NCBI GenBank assembly: GCA_016192705.1
Contig: JACPTQ010000042.1
Span: 1-64,000 of the forward strand
From: Deltaproteobacteria bacterium
Lineage (GTDB): Bacteria > Myxococcota > JACPTQ01
Reading direction: 5' to 3'
DNA length: 64,000 nucleotides
Below, one piece after another: positions 8,732-17,079 of this stretch. How positions within the stretch are numbered: position 1 is the stretch's first letter; each line of letters starts with the position of its first letter. The notes under the pieces are model-generated. The model was given only the letters and a program-made list of their open reading frames with translations, did no database searches and had not been told where the DNA came from. A program made the position numbers and the translations under genes.

Positions 8732-8817
8732 CGCCGCGCTTGCCTGTTCCCTTTCGAACCCACATGTAGCATAATTCATCCTTTATTGATCGAACTGGCA
8801 CCAGAGGAGGTTCATCG

Positions 8818-9885
8818 ATGATCGGCCCTCGAATCAACCACGTTCCAGCAATCGTCTCTCTGGTCGCCCTCCTCGCGCTCGCGTGCGGCGACACAAAGCC
8901 AAACGGAAGCCAAACGACGCCCACGCCTCCCGATCGCCCGGCCGCCGACGCCGGGTCTCTCCCGCCTCCAGCCGTTATCCCCGATCCGCCTGCCACGACG
9001 GACGCCGGCACACCCGTTGTCGATGCCGGCGACGACGACCAAGTTCCCGACGGCGGACGCATCACGCTCCCAGATGCGGGAGGCCCCGTTACGTATCAGG
9101 GTGGCACCGTCGATCTCATGAAGTTCACCGTGTTTGGCGACATCCGCCCAGCCATCTTCGAGTTCGACAACCAGTACCCTGACGACATCGTTCGGGCCAT
9201 CGCAACGCAGATGAACGCGACGGGCGCGCAGTTCGCGGTCGGCGTCGGCGATTACATGTTTTCATTTTCGGAACGCAGCGTGAACACCCAACTCGACAAA
9301 CTTCTTGCGGCCGAGCGCCCCTTCACGAAGCCAATTTTTCACGCGATGGGTAACCACGAGTGCTGGGGACCAACCGGCGTCAACTGCCCGAACTACAACG
9401 AAACGCCGAACGTCCGTCTTTTCTTGTCGCGCCTTTTTTCGTTTTCGCAACGGCCCTGGTACGACTTCACGGTCACGACGTCGAAGGGGGACGCGAAGTT
9501 CGTGCTCATCGCGCAGAACTCGTGGAACGACCAACAGAAACAGTGGCTTGAAACAACGCTCGCGCGGCCGTCAACCTACACATTCATCGTGCGACATCAG
9601 CCGTCGGGAACTTGGACGACGCCCGGGCTCGACGAATGCGACCGAATTGTCGCGGCGCATCCGTACACGCTCCTTTTGGTCGGGCACGTTCACCGCTACG
9701 AGAAGATTCGCGCGAACACCGTCATGGCCGGCCACGGCGGCGCGCCGCTTGAGGGCGGCGATTTCGGGTACGTTCTCGTCGAGCAGCAAGCGACCGGCCT
9801 TCTCAAAATCGAGTCGCGCAAGAAGGGCGACGACTCAATCGTTGAAGCCTGGAAGGTCGACGCGACGGGAACTGAAATCCCTTAG
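8818..9885 (+). CDS. Calcineurin-like metallophosphoesterase lipoprotein
   Basis: The 355-residue protein starts with a lipoprotein signal ending in LLALAC-G. A Pro/Asp/Ala/Gly linker (residues ~25-95) typical of myxobacterial surface lipoproteins follows. The catalytic domain shows the metal-binding blocks in order: FTVFGDIRP, VGVGDYMFS, HAMGNHECWG (GNHE), RHQPSGTW and LLVGHVHRYEK (GHxH). It probably hydrolyses phosphate esters outside the inner membrane, with unknown substrate. AGAGGAGG lies just before the ATG. It is divergent from the methyltransferase gene. Confidence 0.9.
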   Translation: MIGPRINHVPAIVSLVALLALACGDTKPNGSQTTPTPPDRPAADAGSLPPPAVIPDPPATTDAGTPVVDAGDDDQVPDGGRITLPDAGGPVTYQGGTVDLMKFTVFGDIRPAIFEFDNQYPDDIVRAIATQMNATGAQFAVGVGDYMFSFSERSVNTQLDKLLAAERPFTKPIFHAMGNHECWGPTGVNCPNYNETPNVRLFLSRLFSFSQRPWYDFTVTTSKGDAKFVLIAQNSWNDQQKQWLETTLARPSTYTFIVRHQPSGTWTTPGLDECDRIVAAHPYTLLLVGHVHRYEKIRANTVMAGHGGAPLEGGDFGYVLVEQQATGLLKIESRKKGDDSIVEAWKVDATGTEIP

Positions 9886-9912
9886 CCCTGGCAACTCCAC
9901 TCGCCGATCGAA

Positions 9913-9944
9913 ATGTTATCACTTCTATGATATAGTGATAACAT
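9913..9944 (+). promoter_or_regulatory. Perfect 11-bp inverted repeat overlapping the toxin-antitoxin start codon
   Basis: ATGTTATCACT (9913-9923) and AGTGATAACAT (9934-9944) are exact reverse complements separated by 10 nt. The right arm includes the first two bases of the antitoxin ATG at 9943. A -10-like TATAGT (9931-9936) sits across the spacer and right arm, 6 nt before the ATG, so a transcript could begin at or next to the start codon. Ribbon-helix-helix antitoxins commonly bind palindromes at their own promoters, so this is a good candidate for the autoregulatory operator. Confidence 0.7.
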
Positions 9945-10173
9945 GATTCGTACGCAGATCTCGTTTGACAAACGCCTTTACGATCTCGCGCGTCGAGCGG
10001 CGCGACGTCGCGGTGTTTCGCTTGCAGAGATGTGTCGCCGTGGACTTTCCATCGCGCTGGCGGAGGATGGTGACGCAAAGCCTTGGATGAAACATGCCGG
10101 AACAGTCGCGTCCGGAGATCCTAAAGCCAGTTCATCGATCGACGCGGTTGTTTACGGACGACGCGAGCTTTGA
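9943..10173 (+). CDS. Ribbon-helix-helix antitoxin (CopG/VapB-like)
   Basis: The protein has 76 residues. The first ~40 form a ribbon-helix-helix DNA-binding unit: strand RTQISFD, helix KRLYDLARRAARRRG, turn, helix SLAEMCRRGLSIAL. The basic, less ordered remainder would bind the toxin. The stop overlaps the toxin's TTG start by 4 nt (TTGA), the usual antitoxin-first coupling. The palindrome at 9913-9944 covers the start, so the protein probably represses its own operon. No ribosome site is visible and the promoter seems to abut the ATG, so the message may be leaderless. Confidence 0.85.
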   Translation: MIRTQISFDKRLYDLARRAARRRGVSLAEMCRRGLSIALAEDGDAKPWMKHAGTVASGDPKASSSIDAVVYGRREL

Positions 10174-10574
10174 GACCGCGCGTCTTTCTCGACTCGGGAA
10201 TCTTCATCGCCCTTCTGGATCGCGGCGACGAATGGCATGCAGAAGCACGCGTTCTTTTTTCGTCGCCCCCCAAAGGCTGGTGCACATCGATGCTGGTCGT
10301 CGCGGAAACGCACGGCTGGTTCTTGCACCGCATCGGCGAGGAAGCGGCACGACGATTTCACGCACTCCTCGACGACCTCCCCGCGTTCTCAATTCTTCCA
10401 ACGTCGCTCAGTCACCATCGGGCGACTCGTCGAATGTTGGACAGGCTGCGGGGCTCGAAGCTGACCTACGTTGATGCGTCGAGCCTTGCCTTTATCGATG
10501 AGCATCGCGTTCAAAATGTCTGGAGCACGGACCACCACCTTGGATTGACCGGCGCAACGGTCGTACCCATTTGA
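10170..10574 (+). CDS. PIN-domain toxin (VapC-like ribonuclease)
   Basis: The protein has 134 residues. PIN-domain acidic residues are in place: Asp in RVFLDSGIFIALLD, Glu in LVVAETHG, Asp in TYVDASSLAFID and Asp in WSTDHHLGL. VapC toxins are Mg-dependent endoribonucleases that cut tRNA or rRNA, and the target here is unknown. Translation starts at TTG overlapping the antitoxin stop. The stop codon directly abuts the typA stop (10575) on the other strand. Confidence 0.88.
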   Translation: MRPRVFLDSGIFIALLDRGDEWHAEARVLFSSPPKGWCTSMLVVAETHGWFLHRIGEEAARRFHALLDDLPAFSILPTSLSHHRATRRMLDRLRGSKLTYVDASSLAFIDEHRVQNVWSTDHHLGLTGATVVPI

Positions 10575-12398
10575 TCACTCGTCGGAGGCGAAGCGGGACT
10601 TATCGGGCGCGCGCTTCGCGAGCCGAATCGCGGCGGGCGTTACTTCGACGATTTCGTCTGGGTTAATGAACTCAAGCGCAATTTCGAGCGACAGGTCGCG
10701 CGGTGGCGTGAGAATCACGTTTTCGTCGCGCCCGGCCGCACGAATGTTCGTCAGCTTCTTTTCGCGCGTCACGTTCACGTAAAGATCCTTGTCCTTGGCG
10801 TTTTCGCCGACAACCTGCCCCGGAAACACCTCAACGCCGTGCCCCACAAAAAACGTCCCGCGCGGCTGCAAATGAAAAATCGCGTACGGCGTCGTTCGCC
10901 CGGGTCGGTCCGCAATGAGCGCGCCCGTTCGCCGCTTTGTGAGCTCACCGGCCCACGGCTCGTAACCGTCGACCACGGCGCTCATCACCGCCGTGCCGCG
11001 CGTCGCCGTCAGCATCGCCCCGCGAAACCCAAGCAGCCCGCGCGTCGGCACGCGAAACTCCGCCGTCACGCGCCCCGTGCCCATGCCGTGCATATTCAAG
11101 AGCTGCCCGCGCCGCATCCCCATAATCTGCGACACCGTCCCCCAATGTTCCTCGGGGCAATCGATCGCGACGCGCTCAACCGGCTCCATCAGCTGGCCCG
11201 CCTCCTCGCGTGTCACCACTTCCGGCACACCCACCGAAAACGCAAACCCCTCGCGCCGCATCGTCTCCATCAAAATCGCAAGCTGCAGCTCGCCGCGCCC
11301 AAACACGCGACACTCCTCGCCCGCGCTTCCCGCCTCAATCCGAATCGCGACGTTCGTCTCCGCCTCTTCCAAAAGCCGGTCGCGAATATGCCGCGACGTC
11401 ACCCACCGCGCCTCGCGCCCAACAAACGGCGAAACCCCATTCGAAAAAACCGTCGACAACGTCGGCGGGTCAATTGCAATTCGCGATAATGCACGCGCCG
11501 TTTCTCCGGGCGCGGGCACATTCGCAATCGTGTCACCGATATCGGTTGTCTCAGGCCCCGCGATTGCGACAATTTCGCCAGCGCGCGCCTCTTCGATCGG
11601 TTGGCGCCCAAGCCCATGAAACGCGTAAACCGCCGTCACGCGCGCCTCCTCTGAAACGCCATCCGCTTTGACCACGGCCACCCGATCGCCCACCTTCACG
11701 CGCCCCGAACGCATGCGCCCAACCGACAGCCGCCCAAGGTAAGGGTCGGCATCGAGAAAGTTCATCGACATCTGGAGCGGCCCGTCGCTCGCGTCTTCCG
11801 GCGGTGGCAGATGCGTCAATATCGCGTTGAAGAGCGGCCCCAAATCCTTGCCACGGTCGGCCGCCGTAAAGCTCGCAAGTCCGTCGCGCGCGACCGCGTA
11901 AACCACCGGAAACCCCAGCTGCGCGTCGTTTGCGCCCAAGTCGATAAAAAGGTCGTAAACGAGATTCAACACTTCGGCCGGCCGCGCGTCGGGACGATCG
12001 ATCTTATTGAGCACCACGACCGCCGGCAAACCGAGCGCCATCGCCTTTGACAGCACAAACCGCGTCTGCGGCTGCGGCCCTTCGGCCGCATCGACGAGCA
12101 AAATGACGCCGTCGACCATATAGAGGGATCGCTCGACCTCGCCCCCAAAATCGGCGTGCCCCGGCGTGTCGACAATCTGCACGGTCACGTCGCCCACGCG
12201 AATCGCCGTGTTTTTCGCCAAAATCGTAATCCCGCGCTCGCGCTCAAGGTCGTTCGAGTCCATCGCGCGCTCAACCTGCTCCTGGTGCGCCGCGTAGATC
12301 CCCCCCTGGCGAAACATCGCGTCGACGAGCGTCGTCTTGCCATGGTCAACGTGCGCGATGATCGCGACGTTGCGCAAATCTCTCCGTTCTTTCCTCAC
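10575..12398 (-). CDS. typA: Ribosome-associated translational GTPase TypA/BipA
   Basis: The protein has 607 residues, the normal length. The G domain shows [10 protein letters not shown] (G1), ERGITI (G2), [11 protein letters not shown] (G3) and LNKIDRP (G4). Domain II, an EF-G-like domain and the TypA-specific C-terminal domain ([17 protein letters not shown], ending near residue 600) follow. It binds the ribosome and supports 50S assembly and growth under cold or other stress. The start is GTG with GGAG 8 nt upstream. Confidence 0.97.
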   Translation of the reverse strand: MRKERRDLRNVAIIAHVDHGKTTLVDAMFRQGGIYAAHQEQVERAMDSNDLERERGITILAKNTAIRVGDVTVQIVDTPGHADFGGEVERSLYMVDGVILLVDAAEGPQPQTRFVLSKAMALGLPAVVVLNKIDRPDARPAEVLNLVYDLFIDLGANDAQLGFPVVYAVARDGLASFTAADRGKDLGPLFNAILTHLPPPEDASDGPLQMSMNFLDADPYLGRLSVGRMRSGRVKVGDRVAVVKADGVSEEARVTAVYAFHGLGRQPIEEARAGEIVAIAGPETTDIGDTIANVPAPGETARALSRIAIDPPTLSTVFSNGVSPFVGREARWVTSRHIRDRLLEEAETNVAIRIEAGSAGEECRVFGRGELQLAILMETMRREGFAFSVGVPEVVTREEAGQLMEPVERVAIDCPEEHWGTVSQIMGMRRGQLLNMHGMGTGRVTAEFRVPTRGLLGFRGAMLTATRGTAVMSAVVDGYEPWAGELTKRRTGALIADRPGRTTPYAIFHLQPRGTFFVGHGVEVFPGQVVGENAKDKDLYVNVTREKKLTNIRAAGRDENVILTPPRDLSLEIALEFINPDEIVEVTPAAIRLAKRAPDKSRFASDE

Positions 12399-12463
12399 GC
12401 CTCAAACTCCGGGGTCGCGCAGACTGCCATCATCGGCGCCGCCCCGTCAAGAGACGCGACCGG

Positions 12464-13054
12464 CTAGTTGCCGAAGTTCCGTCGCATAGTCCCCGGCGAC
12501 ATTATCGATGGCGACGGGGTCGTTGCGACAGTTCGTCGAACGAGCACGCCCGATATCCGCGCGGAAGAGTTCCAATAGCCGGGTTTTTCGGACGCGCTCT
12601 TTCCGCCCGCTTGGAGCGAACGGCCTTCCTCGACGACCAGAGCGGGGCTACTGAAGTGGTGCGCCCATGTTCCCTGCGTCACGTTTTCCATAGATAGGTA
12701 CGGATCCATACGGCTGTAAGGGGCGCCCGGCTTTGACGCTCGCAGCCATAGTCGCGAAACAATGGTCGCCGGCGGAAACATGTTATTCGGCGTGACGACG
12801 ATGTCCGTGACGAGCAGGTTCATTCCCCGCGGCACCTTGTCGAACACTTTTGCGCCGGTCGACGTGAACTGGGTGCACGTCATGGTCGCACCATTTTCCG
12901 CAAGAAAACCGGACAGTTCACACGTGACAGGAACACCCCCCTCGCCGCCCGACGCTGATACGACGGCGCTCGCGCCGCCCACAAACAGAACCCCTGCGCC
13001 AAGCCCTGCCGCCATGATGCCAGCGAATGTCCAAGTCCGAATCGAATTTGCCAT
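12464..13054 (-). CDS. Exported protein of unknown function
   Basis: The protein has 196 residues from MANSIRTW, chosen because AGGAGG lies 7 nt upstream. Residues 1-32 form a Sec signal peptide with a hydrophobic core rich in Ala/Gly (FAGIMAAGLGAGVLFVGGASA). The mature protein has two cysteines near its N-terminus (VTCELSGF, MTCTQF) that could form a disulphide. It then has alternating beta-like segments (MNLLVTDIVVTP, TIVSRLWLRA, ALVVEEGRSL, ISGVLVRR). No family is recognised. The AT-rich stretch just upstream (13060-13116) probably holds its promoter. Confidence 0.7.
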   Translation of the reverse strand: MANSIRTWTFAGIMAAGLGAGVLFVGGASAVVSASGGEGGVPVTCELSGFLAENGATMTCTQFTSTGAKVFDKVPRGMNLLVTDIVVTPNNMFPPATIVSRLWLRASKPGAPYSRMDPYLSMENVTQGTWAHHFSSPALVVEEGRSLQAGGKSASEKPGYWNSSARISGVLVRRTVATTPSPSIMSPGTMRRNFGN

Positions 13055-13116
13055 CGTGTTTCCTCCTATGCAAATTGGACGCAAGTCGTTCGGTTTTCAT
13101 TCAATCAATAATGAAA

Positions 13117-13258
13117 CTACCGGACCGGGCGCACGCCCGGCGCATACTTGAGGACGCGGACCTTCTCCATCGTGACAAGCCCCTCGGTCACCATTTCGTC
13201 GAGAATGGGAATGAGCCTCTGGACGTGTTCATCCGTGTCAACGACTTCTGGCAAGACC
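13117..13258 (-). pseudogene. C-terminal remnant of a DUF190 protein (crcB partner)
   Basis: Reading the minus strand from about 13258 gives VLPEVVDTDEHVQRLIP, then ILDEMVTEGLVTMEKVRVLKY, and stops at TAG 13117-13119. This matches the end of DUF190 proteins, whose C-terminus reads 'P-V-V-x-x-x-V-D-x-x-E...L-x-x-L-D-E-M-V-x-E-G-L-V-T-x-E-K-V-R-V'. About the first 70 residues of the normal ~110 are absent. It lies in a different frame from the crcB fragment, and the two meet with no gap, as a deletion removing the 3' half of crcB and the 5' part of the DUF190 gene would leave. Confidence 0.75.
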
Positions 13259-13423
13259 GATCTGCATCACTGCGCCCATGAGAAACGACCCGACGACGTT
13301 GACTGCGAGCGTCCCAAACGGAAACGCCGCGCTGCCCGCGAGCCGCGAAACAGCCCCGTCGAGCAGATACCTCGCAATGCTTCCAGCGGCACCGCCGATC
13401 CCTATCCACAAAATATTCAGCAC
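13238..13423 (-). pseudogene. crcB: Truncated fluoride channel gene crcB (fluC), N-terminal half only
   Basis: From GTG 13423, with GGAGGA 7 nt upstream, the frame encodes LNILWIGIGGAAGSIARYLL, then FPFGTLAVNVVGSFLMGA, and ends at TGA 13238 after 61 residues. These are the first two membrane helices of CrcB/FluC with the conserved GGxxGxxxRY and GTLxVNxxGxFxxG motifs. The family normally has ~120-130 residues and four helices, and the second half with the Phe-box and TF-T-ST motif is missing. After the codons for MGAVMQIGL the DNA continues into the end of a DUF190 gene in another frame. The product cannot form a normal dimeric fluoride channel. A fluoride riboswitch lies upstream. Confidence 0.82.
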
Positions 13424-13454
13424 GCGCGACTCCTCCCGAACGAGAACGTTGTTT

Positions 13455-13510
13455 GGGTAGGAGTCATTGGCCACGCGAGCGCGCGACGGTTACGGCGGAC
13501 TCCACCGCCC
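13455..13510 (-). promoter_or_regulatory. Fluoride (crcB-motif) riboswitch aptamer
   Basis: The minus strand reads GGCGGTGGAGTCCGCC (13509-13494), AACCG shortly after, a GC-rich hairpin, then CCAATGACTCCTACC (13470-13456). This is the order of the known fluoride aptamer: GGCGAUGG...CGCC, AAnC, and AAUGACnCCUAC. GGAGTC pairs exactly with GACTCC, a covarying version of the conserved long-range helix. One deviation is visible: the conserved A in GGCGAUGG is G here. The aptamer ends about 31 nt before the GTG of the truncated crcB, in the right orientation to control it. Confidence 0.85.
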
Positions 13511-13605
13511 TCATGCGGAGGCCATCCTACAGCAGGACAATCGATTCACAAATGGTGCGCGCGGGTGTATACGAACGGCCGCACGGGGAGAAAGGAACGG
13601 CGCGC

Positions 13606-14262
13606 ATGGGTTGGATTGGACGGTTCTGGGGCTCGTCGATCGGGAAAAAGGCGGTGATGGCCGTGACGGGCGTCATCCTCTTCGGGTTTCTGATCGGCCA
13701 CATGATCGGGAATCTTCTCGTTTTCGGAGGCCCCGAGAAACTGAACAGTTATGCGATGTCGATTCAAAACTCGGCGGTCCTCCTTTGGGGTGTGCGCGGC
13801 CTCCTTCTCGTTTCCGTCGTGCTGCACATCATCGCGATGATCGCGCTCACGCGCCAAAACCGCGCCGCGCGCCCGGTCAAATACGAACACCCGAGCACCG
13901 TGCGCGCGACGCTCTACGCGAAAACGATGCGCCTCTCGGGCTTGCTGCTCCTCGCGTACATCATCTATCACTTGCTCCACTTCACGCTTGGTAAGCTGCA
14001 CCCCAACTTCATCGAGGGCGACGCGTACCACAACATGATCGAGGGGTTTAAGCAGGTGCCGGTGTCGATCGGGTACATCGTCGCGATGATCTGCGTCGGG
14101 CTTCACTTGCGCCACGGCGTCTGGAGCCTATTTCAGTCGGTTGGGCTGAACCACCCGCGCATCAACAAGTTTCGCGAGGTGTTCGCGGCGCTTTTCGCGG
14201 CAATCCTCGTCTTGGGCAACATCTCAATGCCGGTCGCCGTTATGGCCGGCTGGTTGAAGTGA
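13606..14262 (+). CDS. sdhC: Succinate dehydrogenase cytochrome b558 subunit
   Basis: The protein has 218 residues from MGWIGRFW, with GGGGAGAAAGGAA upstream. Five hydrophobic helices are seen, starting [23 protein letters not shown]. Heme-ligand candidate histidines occur in [31 protein letters not shown] and [10 protein letters not shown] single five-helix anchor without a separate SdhD is the type B arrangement that carries two b hemes, as in Bacillus and Wolinella enzymes. It anchors SdhAB and passes electrons to or from quinone. It is the first gene of sdhCAB; sdhA follows with 14 nt between stop and start. Confidence 0.93.
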   Translation: MGWIGRFWGSSIGKKAVMAVTGVILFGFLIGHMIGNLLVFGGPEKLNSYAMSIQNSAVLLWGVRGLLLVSVVLHIIAMIALTRQNRAARPVKYEHPSTVRATLYAKTMRLSGLLLLAYIIYHLLHFTLGKLHPNFIEGDAYHNMIEGFKQVPVSIGYIVAMICVGLHLRHGVWSLFQSVGLNHPRINKFREVFAALFAAILVLGNISMPVAVMAGWLK

Positions 14263-14276
14263 AGGAGGGTTCCGCG

Positions 14277-16190
14277 ATGGAATTGAACGCAAGGATCCCA
14301 TCGGGGCCGATTCAAAGCAAGTGGGATAAGCACCGCTTCGAGATGAAGCTCGTGAACCCCGCGAACAAGCGAAGGTACAACATCATTGTGGTTGGGTCGG
14401 GGCTCGCGGGGGCGTCGGCCGCGGCATCGCTCGCGGAGCTGGGTTACAACGTGCAGTGCTTTTGTTACCAGGACTCGCCACGGCGCGCGCACTCGATCGC
14501 GGCGCAGGGTGGCATCAACGCGGCGAAAAACTATCAGAACGATGGCGATTCGGTGTGGCGACTTTTTTACGACACGGTGAAGGGCGGCGATTTCCGGGCG
14601 CGCGAGGCGAACGTCTATCGGCTCGCTCAAGTGTCGGTGAACATCATCGACCAGTGCGTCGCGCAGGGCGTGCCATTTGCGCGCGAGTACGGCGGGCTGC
14701 TTGCGAATCGGTCGTTCGGCGGCGCACAGGTGTCGCGGACGTTTTATGCGCGCGGGCAAACGGGGCAGCAACTGTTGCTCGGCGCGTATCAGGCGCTCGA
14801 GCGGCAAATCGCGCTCGGTAAGGTGACGATGTTTCCGCGCACGGAGATGCTCGACGTCGTCGTCGTGAATGGGCAGGCGCGCGGGATCGTCGTGCGGGAT
14901 ATGGTGTCGGGGCGCATCTCGTCGGTCGCGGCGGATGCGGTCGTGCTCGGCACGGGCGGTTATGGCAACGTGTTCTATCTGTCGACGAACGCAAAGGGAT
15001 GCAACGTCACGGCCGCGTGGCGAGCGCATAAGCGCGGGGCGCTCTTCGCAAACCCTTGCTACACGCAGATTCACCCGACGTGCATCCCGGTTGCGGGCGA
15101 GCATCAGTCGAAGCTGACGCTCATGAGTGAGTCGCTGCGGAACGACGGGCGCGTGTGGGTGCCGAAGCGCGCGGGTGACACGCGGCGACCGGACCAGATT
15201 CCCGAAGACGAGCGCGACTACTACCTCGAGCGGAAATACCCGTCGTTCGGGAACTTGGTGCCGCGCGACGTCGCCTCGCGAAATGCGAAACAGGTTTGCG
15301 ACGAGGGGCGCGGCGTCGGACGGGGCGGGCTTGGCGTTTACTTAGACTTCGCGGACGCGATCAAGCGGCTCGGGAAAAACGCCGTCGCGGAGCGATACGG
15401 CAACCTTTTCCAAATGTACGAACGGATTACGGGCGAAGACGGCTACACGGTGCCGATGCGCATCTACCCGGCGATCCACTACGCCATGGGCGGAATTTGG
15501 GTTGACTACAACCTCATGACGACCGTGCCCGGGCTTTACTGCATTGGCGAAGCGAATTTTTCTGACCACGGCGCAAACCGGCTCGGCGCGAGCGCCCTCA
15601 TGCAGGGGCTTGGCGATGGCTATTTTGTGCTGCCTTACACAATTGGCGATTACCTCGCAACGGCGAAACTCGAAAAGATCGGCACCGATCACGCGGAGTT
15701 CGCGCGGTCCGAGGCCGAGGCAAACACGCTCACGCGAAAGCTGCTCGCCGTGAAAGGAAAGCGGACGGTCGATTCGTTTCATCGCGAGCTGGGGAAACTG
15801 CTTTGGGATAAATGCGGGATGGCGCGAAACGAAGCGGGGCTCAAGGAGGCGCTCGCGAGAATTCCGACGCTGCGCGACGAGTATTGGAAGAACGTCACCG
15901 TGCCGGGAAGCGGCGAAGAGCTGAACCAAGAGCTCGAAAAAGCGGGGCGCGTTGCGGACTTCCTCGAGTTTGGTGAGTTGCTCGTGACCGACGCCTTGCA
16001 CCGGACGGAGTCGTGCGGTGGCCATTTCCGCGAGGAGAGCCAAACGCCCGAAGGCGAGGCGGCGCGCAAGGATGACGAATTCTCGTATGCGGCGGCGTGG
16101 GAGTGGAAGGGCGCGGGGACGGCGCCGGCGCTCAACAAGGAGCCGCTCACGTTCGAGCATGTGAAACCTGCGCAACGGAGTTACAAATGA
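14277..16190 (+). CDS. sdhA: Succinate dehydrogenase/fumarate reductase flavoprotein subunit
   Basis: The protein has 637 residues from MELNARIP, with AAGGAGG just upstream. The FAD-binding [13 protein letters not shown] motif is near residue 40. The covalent-FAD histidine region is [14 protein letters not shown]. Catalytic-site segments include [13 protein letters not shown], the [13 protein letters not shown] substrate loop with Arg, and [10 protein letters not shown]. It oxidises succinate to fumarate (or the reverse) and hands electrons to SdhB. Its stop overlaps the sdhB start (ATGA). Confidence 0.97.
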   Translation: MELNARIPSGPIQSKWDKHRFEMKLVNPANKRRYNIIVVGSGLAGASAAASLAELGYNVQCFCYQDSPRRAHSIAAQGGINAAKNYQNDGDSVWRLFYDTVKGGDFRAREANVYRLAQVSVNIIDQCVAQGVPFAREYGGLLANRSFGGAQVSRTFYARGQTGQQLLLGAYQALERQIALGKVTMFPRTEMLDVVVVNGQARGIVVRDMVSGRISSVAADAVVLGTGGYGNVFYLSTNAKGCNVTAAWRAHKRGALFANPCYTQIHPTCIPVAGEHQSKLTLMSESLRNDGRVWVPKRAGDTRRPDQIPEDERDYYLERKYPSFGNLVPRDVASRNAKQVCDEGRGVGRGGLGVYLDFADAIKRLGKNAVAERYGNLFQMYERITGEDGYTVPMRIYPAIHYAMGGIWVDYNLMTTVPGLYCIGEANFSDHGANRLGASALMQGLGDGYFVLPYTIGDYLATAKLEKIGTDHAEFARSEAEANTLTRKLLAVKGKRTVDSFHRELGKLLWDKCGMARNEAGLKEALARIPTLRDEYWKNVTVPGSGEELNQELEKAGRVADFLEFGELLVTDALHRTESCGGHFREESQTPEGEAARKDDEFSYAAAWEWKGAGTAPALNKEPLTFEHVKPAQRSYK

Positions 16191-16966
16191 AAATCACCCT
16201 TAACGTTTGGCGGCAAAAGGGCGCGAGCGACGTGGGCCGACTCGCAACGTACGAAGTTCCCGACGTCAGCCCCGATTCGTCGTTCCTCGAAATGCTCGAC
16301 GTCTTAAACCAGCGCCTCATTGAAAAAGGCGAAGAGCCGATCGCCTTTGACCACGACTGCCGCGAAGGGATCTGCGGGATGTGCGGCTTCATGATCAACG
16401 GTGTCGCGCACGGCCCCGAAGCAGCGACAACGGTCTGCCAACTTCACATGCGCAAATTCAAGGATGGCGACGCGCTGACGCTTGAACCGTGGCGCTCGCG
16501 GGCGTTCCCAGTCCTCAAGGATCTCGTCGTCAACCGGTCGGCGTTCGACCGCATTGTGCAGGCGGGCGGATTTATCTCGGTCGCGACGGGCAACGCGCCG
16601 GACGGGAACGCGATCCCCATTCCGAAGCGAACCGCCGATCTCGCCATGGATGCGGCGGCCTGCATTGGATGCGGCGCGTGCGTCGCTTCGTGCCCGAACG
16701 GCGCGGCGATGCTCTTTGTGAGCGCGTTCGTCTCGAAGCTCAACCTCTTGCCGCAAGGTCAGTCCGAGAAAAAGGAGCGCGTGCGGCGCATGGTCGAACA
16801 GATGGAAAAGGAAGGTTTCGGGTCGTGCACCAATTACGAGGAGTGCGAGGCGGTTTGCCCGAAAGAAATCGGCACGCACTTCATCGCGCGGCTCAACCGC
16901 GATTTTCTCGGCTCGGCGATCACCGGCCCGGGGCAAACATCGTCTGCGTCCGGCGGCGCCGGGTAA
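16187..16966 (+). CDS. sdhB: Succinate dehydrogenase iron-sulfur subunit
   Basis: The protein has 259 residues. The N-terminal plant-type ferredoxin domain has the [2Fe-2S] cysteines in [13 protein letters not shown] and a later cysteine in TVCQLHMR. The C-terminal domain has [14 protein letters not shown] and [17 protein letters not shown] for the [4Fe-4S] and [3Fe-4S] clusters. It relays electrons between the flavin of SdhA and the hemes/quinone of SdhC. The C-terminal ~15 residues are Gly/Ser rich. The ATG overlaps the sdhA stop, so the two are translationally coupled. Confidence 0.96.
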   Translation: MKITLNVWRQKGASDVGRLATYEVPDVSPDSSFLEMLDVLNQRLIEKGEEPIAFDHDCREGICGMCGFMINGVAHGPEAATTVCQLHMRKFKDGDALTLEPWRSRAFPVLKDLVVNRSAFDRIVQAGGFISVATGNAPDGNAIPIPKRTADLAMDAAACIGCGACVASCPNGAAMLFVSAFVSKLNLLPQGQSEKKERVRRMVEQMEKEGFGSCTNYEECEAVCPKEIGTHFIARLNRDFLGSAITGPGQTSSASGGAG

Positions 16967-17018
16967 GGCGCCCCGCACCGTCCCAACTCGCGACCTTCAA
17001 TCTAGACATAACGAGTCT

Positions 17019-17046
17019 TTGAAATCGGACCGACTCCCTTTATAAT
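17019..17046 (+). promoter_or_regulatory. Strong-looking sigma-70-type promoter
   Basis: TTGAAA (17019-17024) and TATAAT (17041-17046) are separated by 16 nt in an otherwise AT-poor genome. The AT-rich stretch after it and a GGGGAGG ribosome site just before the ATG at 17080 complete a normal leader of about 27 nt. This should drive the membrane protein gene independently of sdhCAB. Confidence 0.7.
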
Positions 17047-17079
17047 CTGGCTTCAAAATATTTAACGCGGGGAGGTTCC

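Noticed and set aside
8780-8817. Sigma-54 promoter near TGGCAC before the phosphoesterase gene
   Set aside because: TGGCAC is there but the required TTGC at -12 is missing, so it is not a -24/-12 element.
13238-13258. An in-frame CrcB-DUF190 fusion protein
   Set aside because: The crcB frame ends at TGA 13238 and the DUF190 remnant is in another frame, so no fused product is made without a frameshift.
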